Shown here piece after piece: positions 5,128 through 5,906 of a stretch of 5,906 nt of DNA. The stretch is from JADGHQ01 sp045805385 (GTDB lineage: Bacteria > Actinomycetota > Thermoleophilia > Solirubrobacterales > Thermoleophilaceae). Numbering within the stretch: position 1 is the stretch's first letter; the number at the start of each line of letters is the position of its first letter. Position numbers and translations under genes: made by a program. The stretch covers positions 1 through 5,906 of the forward strand of contig JBJMLG010000211.1 of assembly GCA_045805385.1 (NCBI GenBank). The letters run 5' to 3'. The notes below the pieces were generated by a model. It ran no database searches. It was not told where the DNA came from and saw nothing but the letters and a program-made list of their open reading frames with translations.

Positions 5128-5906
5128 CTATGAGGCGGTTTCCTCCGCCGGCTGCTGCTGCTGGGCGGTTTCGGAGCCGATCTCGGCCTCGGCCTCAGCC
5201 TCAGGCTCGGCAGCCTCCTCCTCGGCGGCGATCGCCTCGACCACCTCTTCCTCGATCGTCTCGGCGCCCTCGAGCTCCTCGCCCGGGTCCTCGCCGGCTT
5301 CCTCCACAGCCTCGGCGGTCGGCCCGCCGAGCACGGCGGTCACCTCGTCGCCCTGTACGTCGGCGAGCGCCTGGTGGGCCGGGAGGCCGCAGTAGCGCGA
5401 GCCCGGCAGCGCAGCGTTCGGGCAGCGCTTGCCGTTCGAGAGGATCGCGGCGCAGCGGCCGGCGACCTCTTCCTCCTCGTACCCCATCTCCGCCTCTTCC
5501 TGGGCGAACTCGGTCTCCGAGCGGATGTCCACGCGCCAGCCGGTGAGCCGCGCGGCGAGGCGGGCGTTCTGGCCCTCCTTGCCGATCGCGAGCGACAGCT
5601 GGTCGTCCGGGACGATCACGGTGGCCTGCTTGTTCTCGTCGTCGACGAGCACCTCGCGCACGCGCGCGGGCGAGAGCGCCTTGGCTACGAAGCGGGCGGG
5701 CACGTCGTTGTAGGGGATGATGTCGATCTTCTCGCCGCGCAGCTCGGACACGACCATGCGCACGCGCGAGCCGCGCGGGCCGACGCACGCGCCGACAGGA
5801 TCGACGCCCTGGGCGTGTGAGACGACTGCGATCTTCGAGCGATAGCCGGGCTCACGCGCGACGTTGGCGATCTCGACGAGGCCGTCGGCGATCTCCGGCA
5901 CCTCGA
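5128..5906 (-). CDS. nusA: Transcription termination/antitermination factor NusA, partial (N-terminus beyond right edge)
   Basis: NusA binds RNA polymerase and nascent RNA and modulates pausing, termination and antitermination. The reading frame is open at the right edge (a Glu codon precedes the GTG at 5901, so that GTG is internal). Residues below are counted from it. First comes the end of S1 and the conserved PEIADGLVEI..AREPGYRSKIAV; then KH1 with GPRG (41-44) and IDIIPY; then KH2 with LAIGKEGQNARLAARLTGW (104-122). After KH2 the protein departs from a standard NusA: an acidic stretch (about 131-146), a Cys/His cluster C150-x9-C160-x10-C171-x4-H176, then an Ala/Glu-rich tail of about 80 residues with a QQQQ run, ending in TAG at 5128-5130. 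There are no E. coli-type acidic repeat domains. The stop overlaps the possible ylxR start. Confidence 0.96.
   Translation of the reverse strand, partial: EVPEIADGLVEIANVAREPGYRSKIAVVSHAQGVDPVGACVGPRGSRVRMVVSELRGEKIDIIPYNDVPARFVAKALSPARVREVLVDDENKQATVIVPDDQLSLAIGKEGQNARLAARLTGWRVDIRSETEFAQEEAEMGYEEEEVAGRCAAILSNGKRCPNAALPGSRYCGLPAHQALADVQGDEVTAVLGGPTAEAVEEAGEDPGEELEGAETIEEEVVEAIAAEEEAAEPEAEAEAEIGSETAQQQQPAEETAS
5129..5146 (-). promoter_or_regulatory. Candidate near-cognate ATA start and ribosome site of ylxR
   Basis: GGAGGA (minus 5146-5141) is followed after nine bases by ATA (5131-5129), which overlaps the nusA stop as ATAG. It is the only near-cognate initiation triplet (AUG with one third-base change) in the ylxR frame upstream of the conserved VPQRRCVGC. 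Start use is inferred from position and family conservation only. Confidence 0.4.
5374..5454 (-). other. Cys3-His finger-like module in the NusA C-terminal tail
   Basis: Residues from GRC to PAH contain C-x9-C-x10-C-x4-H, with the wording GKRC...ALPGSRYCG. This resembles a small C-C-C-H motif found in many unrelated bacterial, phage and plant proteins (the type I know as DUF5763-like, RC..T..G.RC...A..GS.YC..H). Metal binding is inferred from the cysteine/histidine pattern only. Confidence 0.6.

Noticed and set aside
4628..5395. Plus-strand 255-codon open frame
   Set aside because: It runs antisense across infB, ylxR and nusA, has no recognisable family, and is low-complexity Ala/Ser/Arg; typical of the opposite strand of GC-rich genes.
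1..5906. Mobile element, phage, defence or biosynthetic cluster
   Set aside because: No transposase, integrase, tRNA gene, terminal repeats or accessory enzymes; all coding space belongs to a conserved housekeeping operon.

Overview
This window is one compact stretch of the conserved nusA-infB translation and RNA-metabolism operon, and every gene lies on the minus strand. In transcription order (right to left) it reads: nusA 3' part, ylxR (DUF448), infB, ylxP (DUF503), rbfA, an nrnA-type DHH phosphoesterase, then the 5' part of truB. The window cuts nusA at the right edge and truB at the left edge. High GC, frequent GTG/TTG starts, the position of DUF503 between infB and rbfA, and the wording of several proteins suggest a high-GC actinobacterium, possibly class Thermoleophilia (Solirubrobacterales). 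That placement is inferred from memory of related sequences, not from a search.

Layout. Positions 5128-5906 hold the NusA C-terminal half: the end of S1, KH1, KH2, a Cys/His finger-like insert and a long acidic tail. YlxR follows at 4856 to about 5104/5131, and its start codon is doubtful. infB (2486-4855) starts on the base after the ylxR stop. ylxP (2182-2484) starts with TTG one base after the infB stop. rbfA (1762 to about 2118) follows a 63-base spacer of lower GC. nrnA (779-1765) overlaps the rbfA stop in a GTGA tetranucleotide. A 101-base spacer (678-778) with a long inverted repeat precedes truB (1-677, partial).

Together the genes couple transcription elongation (NusA), translation initiation (IF2), 30S maturation (RbfA, probably YlxR and YlxP), nanoRNA/pAp turnover (NrnA) and tRNA pseudouridine-55 formation (TruB). 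Abutting or overlapping stop/start pairs at four junctions point to co-transcription and translational coupling. I saw no Rho-independent terminator and no convincing promoter, so the promoter is probably upstream of nusA, outside the window.

I find no novel multi-gene system here: it is a housekeeping operon. The points worth a second look are small: the finger-like module in the NusA tail, the missing canonical start of ylxR, a shortened TruB segment, and the structured spacers before rbfA and truB.
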